A stretch of 64,000 nucleotides of DNA, from assembly GCF_000252125.1 (NCBI RefSeq), contig NZ_AHKF01000017.1:62001-126000 (forward strand). Direction: 5' to 3'. The notes under the pieces were generated by a model. It was given only the letters and a program-made list of their open reading frames with translations, searched no databases and was not told where the DNA came from. This document shows, one piece after another, positions 53,935 to 62,759 of this stretch. Position 1 is the first letter of the stretch, and every line of letters begins with the position of its first letter. Made by a program: the position numbers and the translations under genes. Source of the DNA: Flavobacterium frigoris PS1. GTDB lineage: Bacteria; Bacteroidota; Bacteroidia; Flavobacteriales; Flavobacteriaceae.

Positions 53935-53960
53935 GAATGTTATTTTAGAAAAGGATGCCC

Positions 53961-54042
53961 TAGCCCGGATAGCAGCGAAAATCCTATTAAGCCGCTTTTT
54001 TGCGGATTAATAGATTGTAGCGAATAGCCGGAAATAGCTCCT
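53961..54042 (+). repeat. Dispersed hairpin repeat, copy 4
   Basis: TAGCCCGGATAGCAGCGAAA, ATCCT, a hairpin with GCCGC...GCGGA (53991-54005), AGATTGTAGCGAATAGC and CGGAAATAGCTCC. This is the most complete copy. It lies between the divergent DUF6929 and PPK2 genes, so it is not only found after genes. Confidence 0.8.
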
Positions 54043-54106
54043 GAAATTTATCAAGAGTAACTCAATTATTTGTTATATTTGAGATTATAAAGATAAAATA
54101 TTTCTT

Positions 54107-54988
54107 ATGAAGTCTATTGATCCAGATAATTTTAAAGTGACAGGCAAAATTGATTTGTCTAAAATCCCTACGAACTTGTTTAATAAAGCCAGCGATGACG
54201 ATAAGGAAGATAAATTAGATAAGGTGCAGGAGAAGTTGAGTGCGTTGCAGGATGTGATGTATGCGCACAATCGCTACGGCGTTTTGATTTGCCTGCAAGG
54301 AATGGATACTTCTGGAAAGGATAGTTTGATTAGGGAAGTTTTTAAGGAATTCAACCCACGTGGAGTGGAGGTTTATAGTTTTAAAACGCCGAACTCGACT
54401 GAGCTGGAACACGATTATTTATGGAGACATTATCTGGCTTTGCCTGAGAAAGGGAAATTTGCTGTTTTTAACAGAACGCATTACGAGAATGTTTTAGTTA
54501 CTCGTGTGCATCCTGAATATATATTGAACGAAAATTTACCGGGCATTGAGAAAGTAGAAGATATTACCCCTCAGTTTTGGGAAAATAGAATGGAGCAAAT
54601 CAATAATTTTGAGAAGCATATTACTCAAAATGGAATAATTGTAATGAAGTTTTACTTTCATATAAGTAAGGAGGAGCAACGGCAACGCTTGTTGCGGAGA
54701 CTGGAAGAAGAGGAGCACCATTGGAAATTCTCTCCAGGGGATTTGAAAGAGCGGGAGCACTGGGATGAATATATGGAATATTATCAGGAAGCTATTAATA
54801 AAACAGCTACTGAAAATGCACCTTGGTACATAATCCCTTCTGATGACAAGGATATGGCTCGCTATATTGTAGCTAAAATTATCTGGGAAGAAATGCAGAA
54901 ACATACGGATATAAAAGAACCGGAATTAGATGATAAAGTAAAAGCTAATTTCCAGATGTATAAAGATATGCTGAAGAAGGAAAAGTGA
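54107..54988 (+). CDS. Polyphosphate kinase 2 family protein
   Basis: 293 residues. PPK2 transfers phosphate between polyphosphate and nucleotides (usually making ADP or ATP from AMP or ADP). Walker A-like GMDTSGKDS (65-73), NRTHYENVLVTRVHPEY (Walker B region, about 120-136), lid REHWDEYMEYYQEAINKTA, and PWYIIPSDDKDMARY near the end. The size and motifs fit the group annotated as polyphosphate:nucleotide phosphotransferase; the preferred nucleotide cannot be told. Monocistronic with a terminator at 55022-55056. Confidence 0.9.
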   Translation: MKSIDPDNFKVTGKIDLSKIPTNLFNKASDDDKEDKLDKVQEKLSALQDVMYAHNRYGVLICLQGMDTSGKDSLIREVFKEFNPRGVEVYSFKTPNSTELEHDYLWRHYLALPEKGKFAVFNRTHYENVLVTRVHPEYILNENLPGIEKVEDITPQFWENRMEQINNFEKHITQNGIIVMKFYFHISKEEQRQRLLRRLEEEEHHWKFSPGDLKEREHWDEYMEYYQEAINKTATENAPWYIIPSDDKDMARYIVAKIIWEEMQKHTDIKEPELDDKVKANFQMYKDMLKKEK

Positions 54989-55021
54989 TTTGGCAGTTTA
55001 TTTTTCATAAATGTCTAAAAC

Positions 55022-55056
55022 AAAAAAAATGCTCTGAAACTCAGAGCATTTTTTTT
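55022..55056. terminator. Bidirectional terminator between PPK2 and OMP genes
   Basis: 12-bp perfect stem AAAATGCTCTGA/TCAGAGCATTTT with a 3-base loop, A run and T run on the flanks. Confidence 0.92.
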
Positions 55057-55075
55057 ACTAATTCGAAAATTGGTA

Positions 55076-55624
55076 TTATAGTTCAAACCCGTAAGCCAAA
55101 CGTACTCCAACTTGTCCAACACCTTTTCCTGTAGATCCATTGTTATTTACTGTTGGAAAATCAGAATAGTGCTCATAACGCAATGAAACGTCAATGTATT
55201 TTGTTGCATAACCGACACTCGGCGCTAAGATTAAAGAAGTTTGGTCATAACCGTTAGTCACTGCAAATGCAGCACCAGCTTCTCCCATCACATAAAATTC
55301 GTCATTCCAAACGAATGCTTTAAAACCTGCTTTAGCTGGAATAAAACCTAAGTCACTTCCGTCAGCTTCACTTACAAAAAGGTTTGTAAATCCAGTAGTC
55401 AAAGTCAATGAGTATCTTTTTGTTAAATCATATTGTAATCTAGCATCTGCACCCAAAGCTAATTTATATGGGTCTTGAGTAGCGTATCCACCACTAACAC
55501 CAAATCCTAATTTGAAACCTTGATCGTAATTTTTTACTGCTGTGTCTTGTGCTTGTGCATTATTTGCAAACATTATTGATACTGCAAATACAAATAACAT
55601 TTTAATTTTTCCTGTAACTTTCAT
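55076..55624 (-). CDS. Small outer-membrane beta-barrel protein
   Basis: 182 residues. Signal peptide (1-25, ending NNAQA-Q), then alternating amphipathic strands typical of an eight-strand barrel: FKLGFGVSGGYATQ, LALGADARLQYDL, YSLTLTTGFTNLF, FYVMGEAGAAFAV, LILAPSVGYATKYIDVSLRY and the final VGQVGVRLAYGFEL with aromatic/hydrophobic end. Family: outer membrane beta-barrel (OmpA-like or PorT-like), function unknown. Candidate -7 box at 55692-55699. Confidence 0.85.
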   Translation of the reverse strand: MKVTGKIKMLFVFAVSIMFANNAQAQDTAVKNYDQGFKLGFGVSGGYATQDPYKLALGADARLQYDLTKRYSLTLTTGFTNLFVSEADGSDLGFIPAKAGFKAFVWNDEFYVMGEAGAAFAVTNGYDQTSLILAPSVGYATKYIDVSLRYEHYSDFPTVNNNGSTGKGVGQVGVRLAYGFEL

Positions 55625-55691
55625 AATCGTATTATTTGGGTTTTAAAATATGTCTTTTTGAGATGTTTAATTACACTCTTATCGACAGATA

Positions 55692-55699
55692 CAAATGTA
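55692..55699 (-). promoter_or_regulatory. Candidate -7 box of the outer-membrane protein gene
   Basis: TACATTTG on the minus strand matches TAnnTTTG. A weak TTTC lies about 17 bases upstream. The leader to the start codon would be about 60 bases. Confidence 0.45.
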
Positions 55700-55830
55700 T
55701 ATAGGTGTATGTCCGGAAATGTTATAGAATTATTTGATTTTGTTACATAATATTAGAGCTAGGAAAAAAACAGCACAAAATAGTAGTGTATATTAATTCA
55801 ATATTGCAGGAACATTAAAAAGGTTCTAAT

Positions 55831-55838
55831 TATATTTG
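55831..55838 (+). promoter_or_regulatory. Candidate -7 box of the MATE gene
   Basis: TATATTTG matches TAnnTTTG; a TTG lies at 55804-55806, 24 bases before it. The TTG start codon at 55856 follows closely. Confidence 0.4.
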
Positions 55839-55855
55839 CCATCAAAAACCTGAAA

Positions 55856-57238
55856 TTGAATTTATCTACCTACACAAAAGAGTTCTCGTATAATTTAAGA
55901 TTAGCCTATCCTATAATTTTAGGAATGTTAGGACATACCGTTGTTGGAATTGTTGATAATATTATGGTGGGTAAATTAGGACCAACGGAATTAGCAGCCG
56001 TTTCTCTTGGAAACAGCTTTGTTTTTATCGCGATGTCATTGGGGATTGGGTTTTCAACGGCTATTACACCATTGGCAGCACAAGCAGACGGAAAAAAAAG
56101 TATCGAGGAGGGGAGAAGTATATTTCATCATGGATTGTATTTGTGTACCATTTTAGGAGTCGTACTTTTTGGACTGATATTTTTTTCTAAACCATTAATA
56201 GGTTTCATGGGACAACCTGACAATGTGGTTGAGTTAGCCAAGCCTTATTTAGATATTGTGGCTTTTTCTTTGATTCCGTTGATAATCTTCCAAGGGTATA
56301 AGCAATTTGCGGATGGAATGAGCGAAACTAAATATTCTATGTGGGCAACCATTTTAGGAAATGTAGTAAATGTAGTTTTGAATTATTTATTTATTTATGG
56401 TATTTGGATTTTTCCGGAATTGGGTATTGTTGGTGCAGGGATAGGGACTATAGCGTCACGTTTTGTGATGCTAGGATATATGCATTATGTGATGAAAAAA
56501 AAGGAGAAGTTTCATCATTTTTTCGAGAAGTTTTCTCTACAAAATATCAAAAAAAAGGTGAATATCGAGATTATTCGGTTAGGGGCGCCTTCTGCTATGC
56601 AAATGTTTTTTGAGGTGGGTTTGTTCACTGGGGCAATTTGGCTTTCGGGTGTTTTGGGGATAATGAATCAAGCAGCGAATCAAATTGCATTAAGTTTGGC
56701 TAGTTTTACGTTTATGTTCGCCATGGGCTTGAGTGTAGCTGCCTCAATTCGAGTAGGGAATCAAAAGGGTTTGGCTGACTATAAGCAACTTCGTGTTGTG
56801 GCCTTTTCTATATTTTTATTGGCAATAATAGTTGAGACTTTTTTCGCTCTGATATTTGTACTGTTCCATACGCAGTTACCAGCGTTGTTTGTTGATATGA
56901 ATAATGTAAACGATTTAGCCGTTAATACTGAGGTGGTAAGCATTGCTGCCCAACTATTATTAGTAGCAGCAGTTTTTCAAATTTCAGATGGAATTCAGGT
57001 AGTTGTCTTGGGAGCTTTAAGAGGATTACAAGACGTAAAAGTACCCATGTACATCACTTTTGTTGCTTATTGGGTAGTTGGATTTCCAATATCAATTTAT
57101 TTAGGTCTATATACTGAACTGAAAGGGGCAGGGATTTGGATAGGTCTTCTCGCAGGATTATCTATTGCCGCTTTATTTTTGTATCTTCGCTTTGTGAGAT
57201 TGACAAATAGGTTGCTTGTAGAAAAAACCTCAAAATAA
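55856..57238 (+). CDS. MATE family multidrug/cation efflux transporter
   Basis: 460 residues with 12 membrane segments in two homologous halves. N-terminal RLAYPIILGMLGHTVVGIVD and DNIMVGKLGPTELAAVSLGN match the NorM-type signature, and the second half has RLGAPSAMQMFFEVGLF. NorM-type transporters exchange organic cations or drugs for sodium or protons. The start is TTG at 55856 (NLSTYTKEFSY); no ATG precedes the first helix closely. Substrate unknown. Confidence 0.9.
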   Translation: MNLSTYTKEFSYNLRLAYPIILGMLGHTVVGIVDNIMVGKLGPTELAAVSLGNSFVFIAMSLGIGFSTAITPLAAQADGKKSIEEGRSIFHHGLYLCTILGVVLFGLIFFSKPLIGFMGQPDNVVELAKPYLDIVAFSLIPLIIFQGYKQFADGMSETKYSMWATILGNVVNVVLNYLFIYGIWIFPELGIVGAGIGTIASRFVMLGYMHYVMKKKEKFHHFFEKFSLQNIKKKVNIEIIRLGAPSAMQMFFEVGLFTGAIWLSGVLGIMNQAANQIALSLASFTFMFAMGLSVAASIRVGNQKGLADYKQLRVVAFSIFLLAIIVETFFALIFVLFHTQLPALFVDMNNVNDLAVNTEVVSIAAQLLLVAAVFQISDGIQVVVLGALRGLQDVKVPMYITFVAYWVVGFPISIYLGLYTELKGAGIWIGLLAGLSIAALFLYLRFVRLTNRLLVEKTSK

Positions 57239-57310
57239 GTTTGTCCTCACGTATTCTTCTAATTTGTTTTTCTGTTCACTTGACAGATATAACATTCTAA
57301 AATAAAATAC

Positions 57311-58216
57311 ATGATATTACTTATTATTCTTGGCATAATCTTATTGGTTGTGAGCTTTACTTTGAAACAAGATCAGAATCCATTCTCAAAATTCTCCAAT
57401 TTAGCACGGATTATTGGAATTTTATTAATCGTAGTGGGTATTTTTTCTGCCGCATTTCAACAAATAGATGCAGGGAAAGCCGGTGTTAAATCGTTATACG
57501 GAAATGTTGAGCCGGGAGTTTTAGATCCGGGACTTCATATTATCAACCCTCTTTTAGATGTAACTGTTTTTGATATTCAAACTCAAAATTATACTATGTC
57601 TTCTGCTCCAACGGAAGGAAATCAGCAAGGTGATGATGCCATCAGAGTGTTGTCAAATGACGGGCTTGAAGTGGTTATTGACTTGACGGTATTATATCGT
57701 GTGTCTGCGGTGGATGCTCCAACAATTTTTAAAGAAATTGGAGTGAACTATATTGATAAAATTGTTCGTCCAGTTACAAGAACACGTATTCGTGACAACG
57801 CTGTTTTTTATGATGCTGTCGCTTTGTACTCCACCAAAAGGAATGAATTCCAAGATGGTATTTTTAAAAGTATCGAAGCCGATTTTAAATCAAGAGGGCT
57901 AGTACTTGAGTCATTGCTGATTAGAAATATCAATCTTCCAACCTCTGTAAAAAAGACAATTGAGAGTAAAATTAATGCTGAACAAGATGCTCAAAAGATG
58001 GTTTTTGTTCTACAAAAAGAGAAACAAGAAGCAGAACGTAAAAGAGTGGAAGCACAAGGTATTGCTGATTACCAAAAAATTATCTCTACTGGTTTGACTG
58101 ACAAACAGCTGCAGTATGAAACAATTAAAGCACAAAAAGAATTAGCTGCATCGCCAAACACAAAGATTATCTTTATGGGAAAAGGGGGAGCTCCAATAAT
58201 TCTTTCCGATAAATAG
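57311..58216 (+). CDS. SPFH/prohibitin-type membrane protein
   Basis: 301 residues. Two short N-terminal hydrophobic segments (1-20 and 33-50), then the SPFH domain (about 60-215: AGKAGVKSLYGNVEPGVLDP, GLHIINPLLDV, RDNAVFYDAVALYSTKRNEF) and a helical coiled coil (about 215-265, rich in Glu/Lys/Ala/Gln) with the end GKGGAPIILSDK. Prohibitin-like proteins form membrane rings that regulate proteases such as FtsH. It is not HflC or HflK by motifs that I can name. Precedes the small acidic gene on the same strand. Confidence 0.88.
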   Translation: MILLIILGIILLVVSFTLKQDQNPFSKFSNLARIIGILLIVVGIFSAAFQQIDAGKAGVKSLYGNVEPGVLDPGLHIINPLLDVTVFDIQTQNYTMSSAPTEGNQQGDDAIRVLSNDGLEVVIDLTVLYRVSAVDAPTIFKEIGVNYIDKIVRPVTRTRIRDNAVFYDAVALYSTKRNEFQDGIFKSIEADFKSRGLVLESLLIRNINLPTSVKKTIESKINAEQDAQKMVFVLQKEKQEAERKRVEAQGIADYQKIISTGLTDKQLQYETIKAQKELAASPNTKIIFMGKGGAPIILSDK

Positions 58217-58302
58217 ATTTTTTAAAACTTTATTCGGTTATTTGTCTAGTCGTTGGGTCGATAAGCCAGTGATACAATAAAAACATTAAATATAAATTAC
58301 AA

Positions 58303-58533
58303 ATGGAATTACCAAAGTTTTTACTGGGTGACAATACTGATTTTCCTGAAGATATTTTCATCATACATTTAGATTATCCAAGATTTATAATTAATCTTAA
58401 AGATGATGAGGTAGAGTTTATGGAAGAAGCTGAAGATCTTGACGAAACAGAATTAAACGCTGAAATGGAAGGTTTAGTCGAACAAGCTAATGCTTTTTAC
58501 GACAAAGAAATGGAACGTTACGAGAAAGAGTAA
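58303..58533 (+). CDS. Small acidic protein of unknown function
   Basis: 76 residues, strongly acidic (Asp and Glu make up about a third). MELPKFLLGDNTDFPEDIFI, then IIHLDYPRFIINLKDDEVEF, and a Glu-rich helix at the end. I do not recognise a family with certainty, though the even amino-acid use, ATG start and position 86 bases after the SPFH gene suggest a real gene. It ends 4 bases before the convergent meaB stop, without a terminator. Confidence 0.7.
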   Translation: MELPKFLLGDNTDFPEDIFIIHLDYPRFIINLKDDEVEFMEEAEDLDETELNAEMEGLVEQANAFYDKEMERYEKE

Positions 58534-58537
58534 ATAG

Positions 58538-59635
58538 TTATTTAAAATACTCTTTCAACAATAATTGAGCGGCTGCAAATGGTGAAATTTCATCATTTTG
58601 CACCGCTTTTTTAGTTGAATCTAATAGGCTTTGAATTGTAGGATGGTTGTAAAAACGTAGTTTTATTTGTTCATTGATGGTTTCCATTAACCAATATTCA
58701 TTTTGCTCTGATCGTTTTGTATAAAAATAATCGTTGGTTTTAGTAAGTTCTAAAAATTTTTCGATGGTTGCCCACACTTCAGGGATTCCATCTTGATTAA
58801 TAGCGCTGCAGGTTGAGGTTGTGGGTGTCCAGCCAGATTTTTTAGCCGGAAAAAGATGCAGCGCTCTATTAAACTCGCTTTTTGCCAGTTTTGCTTTTCT
58901 GATATTATCTCCATCTGCTTTATTGATGACAATCGCATCAGCCATTTCCATAATTCCGCGTTTTATTCCTTGCAGTTCATCTCCGGCTCCGGAGATTTTT
59001 AGTAATAGAAAGAAATCTACCATACTATGCACGGCAGTTTCGCTTTGGCCTACGCCAACGGTTTCTATAATAATGGTATCAAAACCACAAGCTTCACATA
59101 AGCTGATTGACTCTCTGGTTTTTCTCGCCACACCACCTAATGTCTCTCCTGAAGCTGATGGACGGATATAGGCGTTTTTATCCTTCACTAATTCTTCCAT
59201 GCGGGTTTTGTCTCCTAGGATACTTCCGTGAGAAATGGTGCTACTGGGATCAACTGCAAGAACGGCCACTTTTTTCCCCATTCCTGTTAAGTATTTTCCA
59301 AAAGCTTCTATAAAAGTACTTTTTCCTACTCCGGGAACACCAGTGATTCCTACTCTAACTGATTTATTGGCATGTGGTAAACAGGCTTTTATTACTTCGT
59401 TGGCTTTTGCCAAATGATCAGGATTGGTGCTTTCGATCAAAGTTATGGCACGACTTAATGCCGTTATGCTACCCGATAAAATACCGTTAACGAGCTCTTC
59501 CGAAGAGGGTTGTATTCTCCTGAATTTCTGAATAGTTTTTACAACCGAAGGGCTGAATATTTCTGGCGCAGGAATACCCGCTTTTTCTTGAAGGGCAGAA
59601 TATTTTATTTTATCTTTTTCCAAAACTGAAATCAT
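58538..59635 (-). CDS. meaB: Methylmalonyl-CoA mutase-associated GTPase MeaB
   Basis: 365 residues. G3E-type P-loop GTPase: Walker A GVTGVPGVGKSTF region (GITGVPGVGKSTFIEAFG, about 98-115), switch motifs DPSSTISHGSILGDKTRME and VGVGQSETAVHSMVDFF, base-recognition NKADGDN. It loads, protects and repairs the cobalamin cofactor of the mutase encoded by mutA and mutB at 22-26 kb, more than 32 kb away. The first 60 residues (before the GTPase core) are an N-terminal extension typical of MeaB/ArgK. Confidence 0.93.
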   Translation of the reverse strand: MISVLEKDKIKYSALQEKAGIPAPEIFSPSVVKTIQKFRRIQPSSEELVNGILSGSITALSRAITLIESTNPDHLAKANEVIKACLPHANKSVRVGITGVPGVGKSTFIEAFGKYLTGMGKKVAVLAVDPSSTISHGSILGDKTRMEELVKDKNAYIRPSASGETLGGVARKTRESISLCEACGFDTIIIETVGVGQSETAVHSMVDFFLLLKISGAGDELQGIKRGIMEMADAIVINKADGDNIRKAKLAKSEFNRALHLFPAKKSGWTPTTSTCSAINQDGIPEVWATIEKFLELTKTNDYFYTKRSEQNEYWLMETINEQIKLRFYNHPTIQSLLDSTKKAVQNDEISPFAAAQLLLKEYFK

Positions 59636-59809
59636 TTTTAGTAAAATTAGTACTTAAACATGAATTATAGTGATTTAATGAAGTTTTTATAACTAAGTAA
59701 GCAACAATGTCACCTTAGATAGTTCTGCTTTAAAATTATATAAAGTTCTGCAATATTTTTGTTCTTTTATCCTATGTGCTATTAAATTAGTGGATATATT
59801 TGTCGTGCT

Positions 59810-60721
59810 ATGATCAATATTATTCTAATTTTTGTTTATCTTTTTCTTGGACTTGCGTTACAGAGAATTAAATGGTTTCCTACAGATAGCTACAAGTTAA
59901 TAAACAAGATCGTCATATACATTTGCCTTCCCGCTTTGGCATTGTATTTTATTCCGAAAATTCATTGGAACAACCAACTGTTGTTTCCCATTGGAGTTAC
60001 TTGGATCGGTTTTATATTCGCTTATTTTTTCTTTGGATTTTTAGGACGGAAATTTAAATGGTCTAAAAAACTCACAGGCTGTTTGATTTTAACTGCTGGG
60101 CTAGGAAACACCTCTTTTTTAGGTTTTCCTATAATTCAGGCGTTATATGGTGCTAACGGTATGAAAACGGCCATATTAGTCGATCAGCCAGGTACTTTTG
60201 TGGTGTTGTCTACTTTGGGAATTCTTGTAGCAACGCTATACTCTAGTGGAGAGCAAAACGGAGTTCAAATTGTAAAAAAAATCATGTTTTTCCCGCCTTT
60301 TATCACTTTTATTTTGGCTTGTGTAATGAATGTGCTTGGTTTCGATTTTCACGAATGGATTCAATTTGTTTTACAAAAAGTAGGAAGTGGTGTTACTCCA
60401 TTAGCATTGGTTTCTGTAGGTTTGCAACTTCGGTTTGAAAGTAGAAGTCAGCATTGGAAATTTTTAGGACTGGGTCTTTTGTATAAATTGATACTGACTC
60501 CAGCCGTAATTTATTTCTTATATGTAGTAGTTTTAAATCAACATTCAAAAATGATTGAGGTTTCTATAATGGAAGCAGCAATGGCGCCCATGATTACGGC
60601 TAGCATATTAGCAACTACACATGGATTAAAACCTAGATTAAGCAGTATGATGATAGGATATGGAATTCCACTTTCTTTTATTACACTGGCAGTTTGGTAT
60701 TTTATACTTCAATTTATATAA
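59810..60721 (+). CDS. AEC family (auxin efflux carrier type) transporter
   Basis: 303 residues, about ten membrane helices. Start LIFVYLFLGLALQRIKWFPT, CLPALALYFIP, the conserved GLGNTSFLGFPIIQALYG in helix 4 and ASILATTHGLKPRL near helix 9. This family exports organic acids or amino acids in bacteria, substrate unknown. A -7-like TATATTTG at 59795-59802 lies 8 bases before the ATG, which would make the message nearly leaderless. The MFS gene follows after 30 bases, probably cotranscribed. Confidence 0.85.
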   Translation: MINIILIFVYLFLGLALQRIKWFPTDSYKLINKIVIYICLPALALYFIPKIHWNNQLLFPIGVTWIGFIFAYFFFGFLGRKFKWSKKLTGCLILTAGLGNTSFLGFPIIQALYGANGMKTAILVDQPGTFVVLSTLGILVATLYSSGEQNGVQIVKKIMFFPPFITFILACVMNVLGFDFHEWIQFVLQKVGSGVTPLALVSVGLQLRFESRSQHWKFLGLGLLYKLILTPAVIYFLYVVVLNQHSKMIEVSIMEAAMAPMITASILATTHGLKPRLSSMMIGYGIPLSFITLAVWYFILQFI

Positions 60722-60751
60722 TTTCTTTGACCCCACTTTTTACCTTAGATT

Positions 60752-61981
60752 ATGCAGACTCTTTCCAGTACAGAAAAAACAATATCCAATCCAGTATTAG
60801 CCCAAAAAACGGTATACTCCATTTTATTCTCTATTGCATTTGCTCATTTGTTGAATGATTTGATGCAGTCCGTTATTCCAGCGACTTATCCCATATTAAA
60901 AGATAATTTTCAGCTTAATTTTACCCAAATTGGTCTGATTACTTTTGTGTACCAGCTGACAGCTTCTTTACTACAACCATTTATAGGTTTTTATACTGAT
61001 AAGAAGCCAAAACCCTATTCCTTAGTAATAGGAATGGTTTTTACGATATCTGGCTTGACCTTATTATCGTTTGCCACTGAGTTTTGGATGATTTTGGCAG
61101 CAGTGTCTTTAGTCGGTGTAGGTTCATCAATCTTTCATCCAGAAGCCTCTAGGGTTGCCTTTTTAGGTTCTGGTGGAAAAAGAGGATTAGCACAGTCTAT
61201 TTTCCAGTTGGGGGGAAATACAGGAAGTGCAATAGGTCCGCTTATGGTAGCCGTTATTGTAGCGCCTTATGGACAATTTTATATAATTTGGTTTATTCTT
61301 GCAGGTTTCTTAGGGATGTGGGTATTATCTAGAATTGCCGTTTGGTATGAAAATCATTTGTCGTTACGCGCTTCTAAAAAGATAGTAATTGAAGAGGATG
61401 TTGTTCCATTGTCTAAAACGAAAATCAGAATTTCAATTGGGATTTTATTATTACTGATATTTTCGAAGTTCTTTTACATGACAAGTATGTCGAGTTATTT
61501 TACTTTTTATTTGATGCATAAATTTGGACTTTCTATTCAAGACTCCCAATTTCATTTGTTTGTCTTTCTGGCATCAGTGGCTGCTGGAACTTTAATTGGA
61601 GGCCCATTGGGAGATCGTTTTGGAAGAAAGTACATTATTTGGATATCCATTTTAGGGGCAGCGCCTTTTACTTTGCTTTTGCCTTATGCTGATTTGTTTT
61701 GGACAGGTGTTTTGTCAGTCATTATTGGAGTTGTTATTGCTTCAGCTTTTTCAGCAATTTTAGTTTTTGCCCAGGAATTAATGCCGGGAAAAGTAGGGAT
61801 GATTTCGGGATTATTCTTTGGTTTTGCTTTTGGAATGGGTGGCTTAGGCTCCGCTTTCTTGGGTTATTTAGCGGATCAAACCAGTATTGAATATGTGTAT
61901 CAAATAAGCTCTTACCTTCCTCTTATTGGTATATTTACCTACTTCTTGCCCAATATTAAAAAGAAAGTTGTTCCCAGTTAA
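60752..61981 (+). CDS. MFS transporter, fosmidomycin-resistance (Fsr) type
   Basis: 409 residues with 12 membrane segments. The first helix region AFAHLLNDLMQSVIPATYPI and LTASLLQPFIGFYTDKKPKP (the loop motif DKKPKP) are typical of Fsr-like drug exporters; SIFHPEASRVAFLGSGGKRG follows helix 4. E. coli Fsr expels fosmidomycin; here the natural substrate is not known. Second gene of a likely operon with the AEC transporter. Confidence 0.88.
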   Translation: MQTLSSTEKTISNPVLAQKTVYSILFSIAFAHLLNDLMQSVIPATYPILKDNFQLNFTQIGLITFVYQLTASLLQPFIGFYTDKKPKPYSLVIGMVFTISGLTLLSFATEFWMILAAVSLVGVGSSIFHPEASRVAFLGSGGKRGLAQSIFQLGGNTGSAIGPLMVAVIVAPYGQFYIIWFILAGFLGMWVLSRIAVWYENHLSLRASKKIVIEEDVVPLSKTKIRISIGILLLLIFSKFFYMTSMSSYFTFYLMHKFGLSIQDSQFHLFVFLASVAAGTLIGGPLGDRFGRKYIIWISILGAAPFTLLLPYADLFWTGVLSVIIGVVIASAFSAILVFAQELMPGKVGMISGLFFGFAFGMGGLGSAFLGYLADQTSIEYVYQISSYLPLIGIFTYFLPNIKKKVVPS

Positions 61982-62062
61982 ATTTGGTTTTATTTATGAA
62001 TATTCGTGGTTCAGTTCGTGATTTTTTGATTAATTTTAGATGAATTTAAAAAACAAAAAGTC

Positions 62063-62701
62063 ATGGCAACATTGCGACTAGGAGATATAGCTCCAGATTT
62101 TGAAGCAGAAACAACATTAGGAAAAATAAAATTTCATGAATGGTTAGGAGATTCATGGGGGGTTTTGTTTTCGCACCCCGCTGATTTTACACCTGTTTGT
62201 ACTACAGAGTTAGGAACTGTTGCAAATTACTACCCTGAATTTGTTAAACGCGATACAAAAGTGATTGCGCTAAGTGTTGATGGACTGGAATCGCACTTGA
62301 AGTGGATAAAAGACATTGAAGAAGTTCAAAATGTTACTTTACAATACCCTATTATAGCTGATGAGAATAAAGAGGTGGCTGATTTGTATGATATGATTCA
62401 TCCAAATGCAAACGAAACCTTCACTGTCCGTTCTGTTTTTATAATTGGGCCAGATAAAAAGATAAAATTGATACTTACCTATCCAGCATCGACGGGAAGG
62501 AATTTTGATGAAATCCTGCGTGTTATTGACAGTTTGCAATTAACGGCAGATTATAAAGTGGCGACTCCGGCAAACTGGAAAGATGGTGATGATGTTGTTA
62601 TTTCTCCTGCTATAAAGGACGAAGATATTCCAGCGAAATTCCCAAAAGGTTTTCAAAGAATAAAATATTATTTAAGGATGACACCACAGCCTAACAAATA
62701 A
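62063..62701 (+). CDS. 1-Cys peroxiredoxin (Prx6 type)
   Basis: 212 residues. Peroxidatic C46 in HPADFTPVCTTELG and a Prx6-type C-terminal extension (DYKVATPANWKDGDDVVISP, KFPKGFQRIKYYLRMT). No second cysteine exists anywhere in the protein, so the mechanism must use an external thiol. It reduces hydrogen peroxide and organic peroxides in the cytoplasm. Ends with a strong terminator at 62720-62759. Gap to the MFS gene is 81 bases. Confidence 0.95.
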   Translation: MATLRLGDIAPDFEAETTLGKIKFHEWLGDSWGVLFSHPADFTPVCTTELGTVANYYPEFVKRDTKVIALSVDGLESHLKWIKDIEEVQNVTLQYPIIADENKEVADLYDMIHPNANETFTVRSVFIIGPDKKIKLILTYPASTGRNFDEILRVIDSLQLTADYKVATPANWKDGDDVVISPAIKDEDIPAKFPKGFQRIKYYLRMTPQPNK

Positions 62702-62719
62702 GAATAAATAAGATCAAAC

Positions 62720-62759
62720 AAAAAGGGAATTCAACACTAGTTGAATTTCCTTTTTTTTA
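62720..62759 (+). terminator. Peroxiredoxin terminator
   Basis: AAAAGGGAATTCAA pairs with TTGAATTTCCTTTT (one mismatch), 6-base loop, then eight T; 19 bases after the stop codon. Confidence 0.85.
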
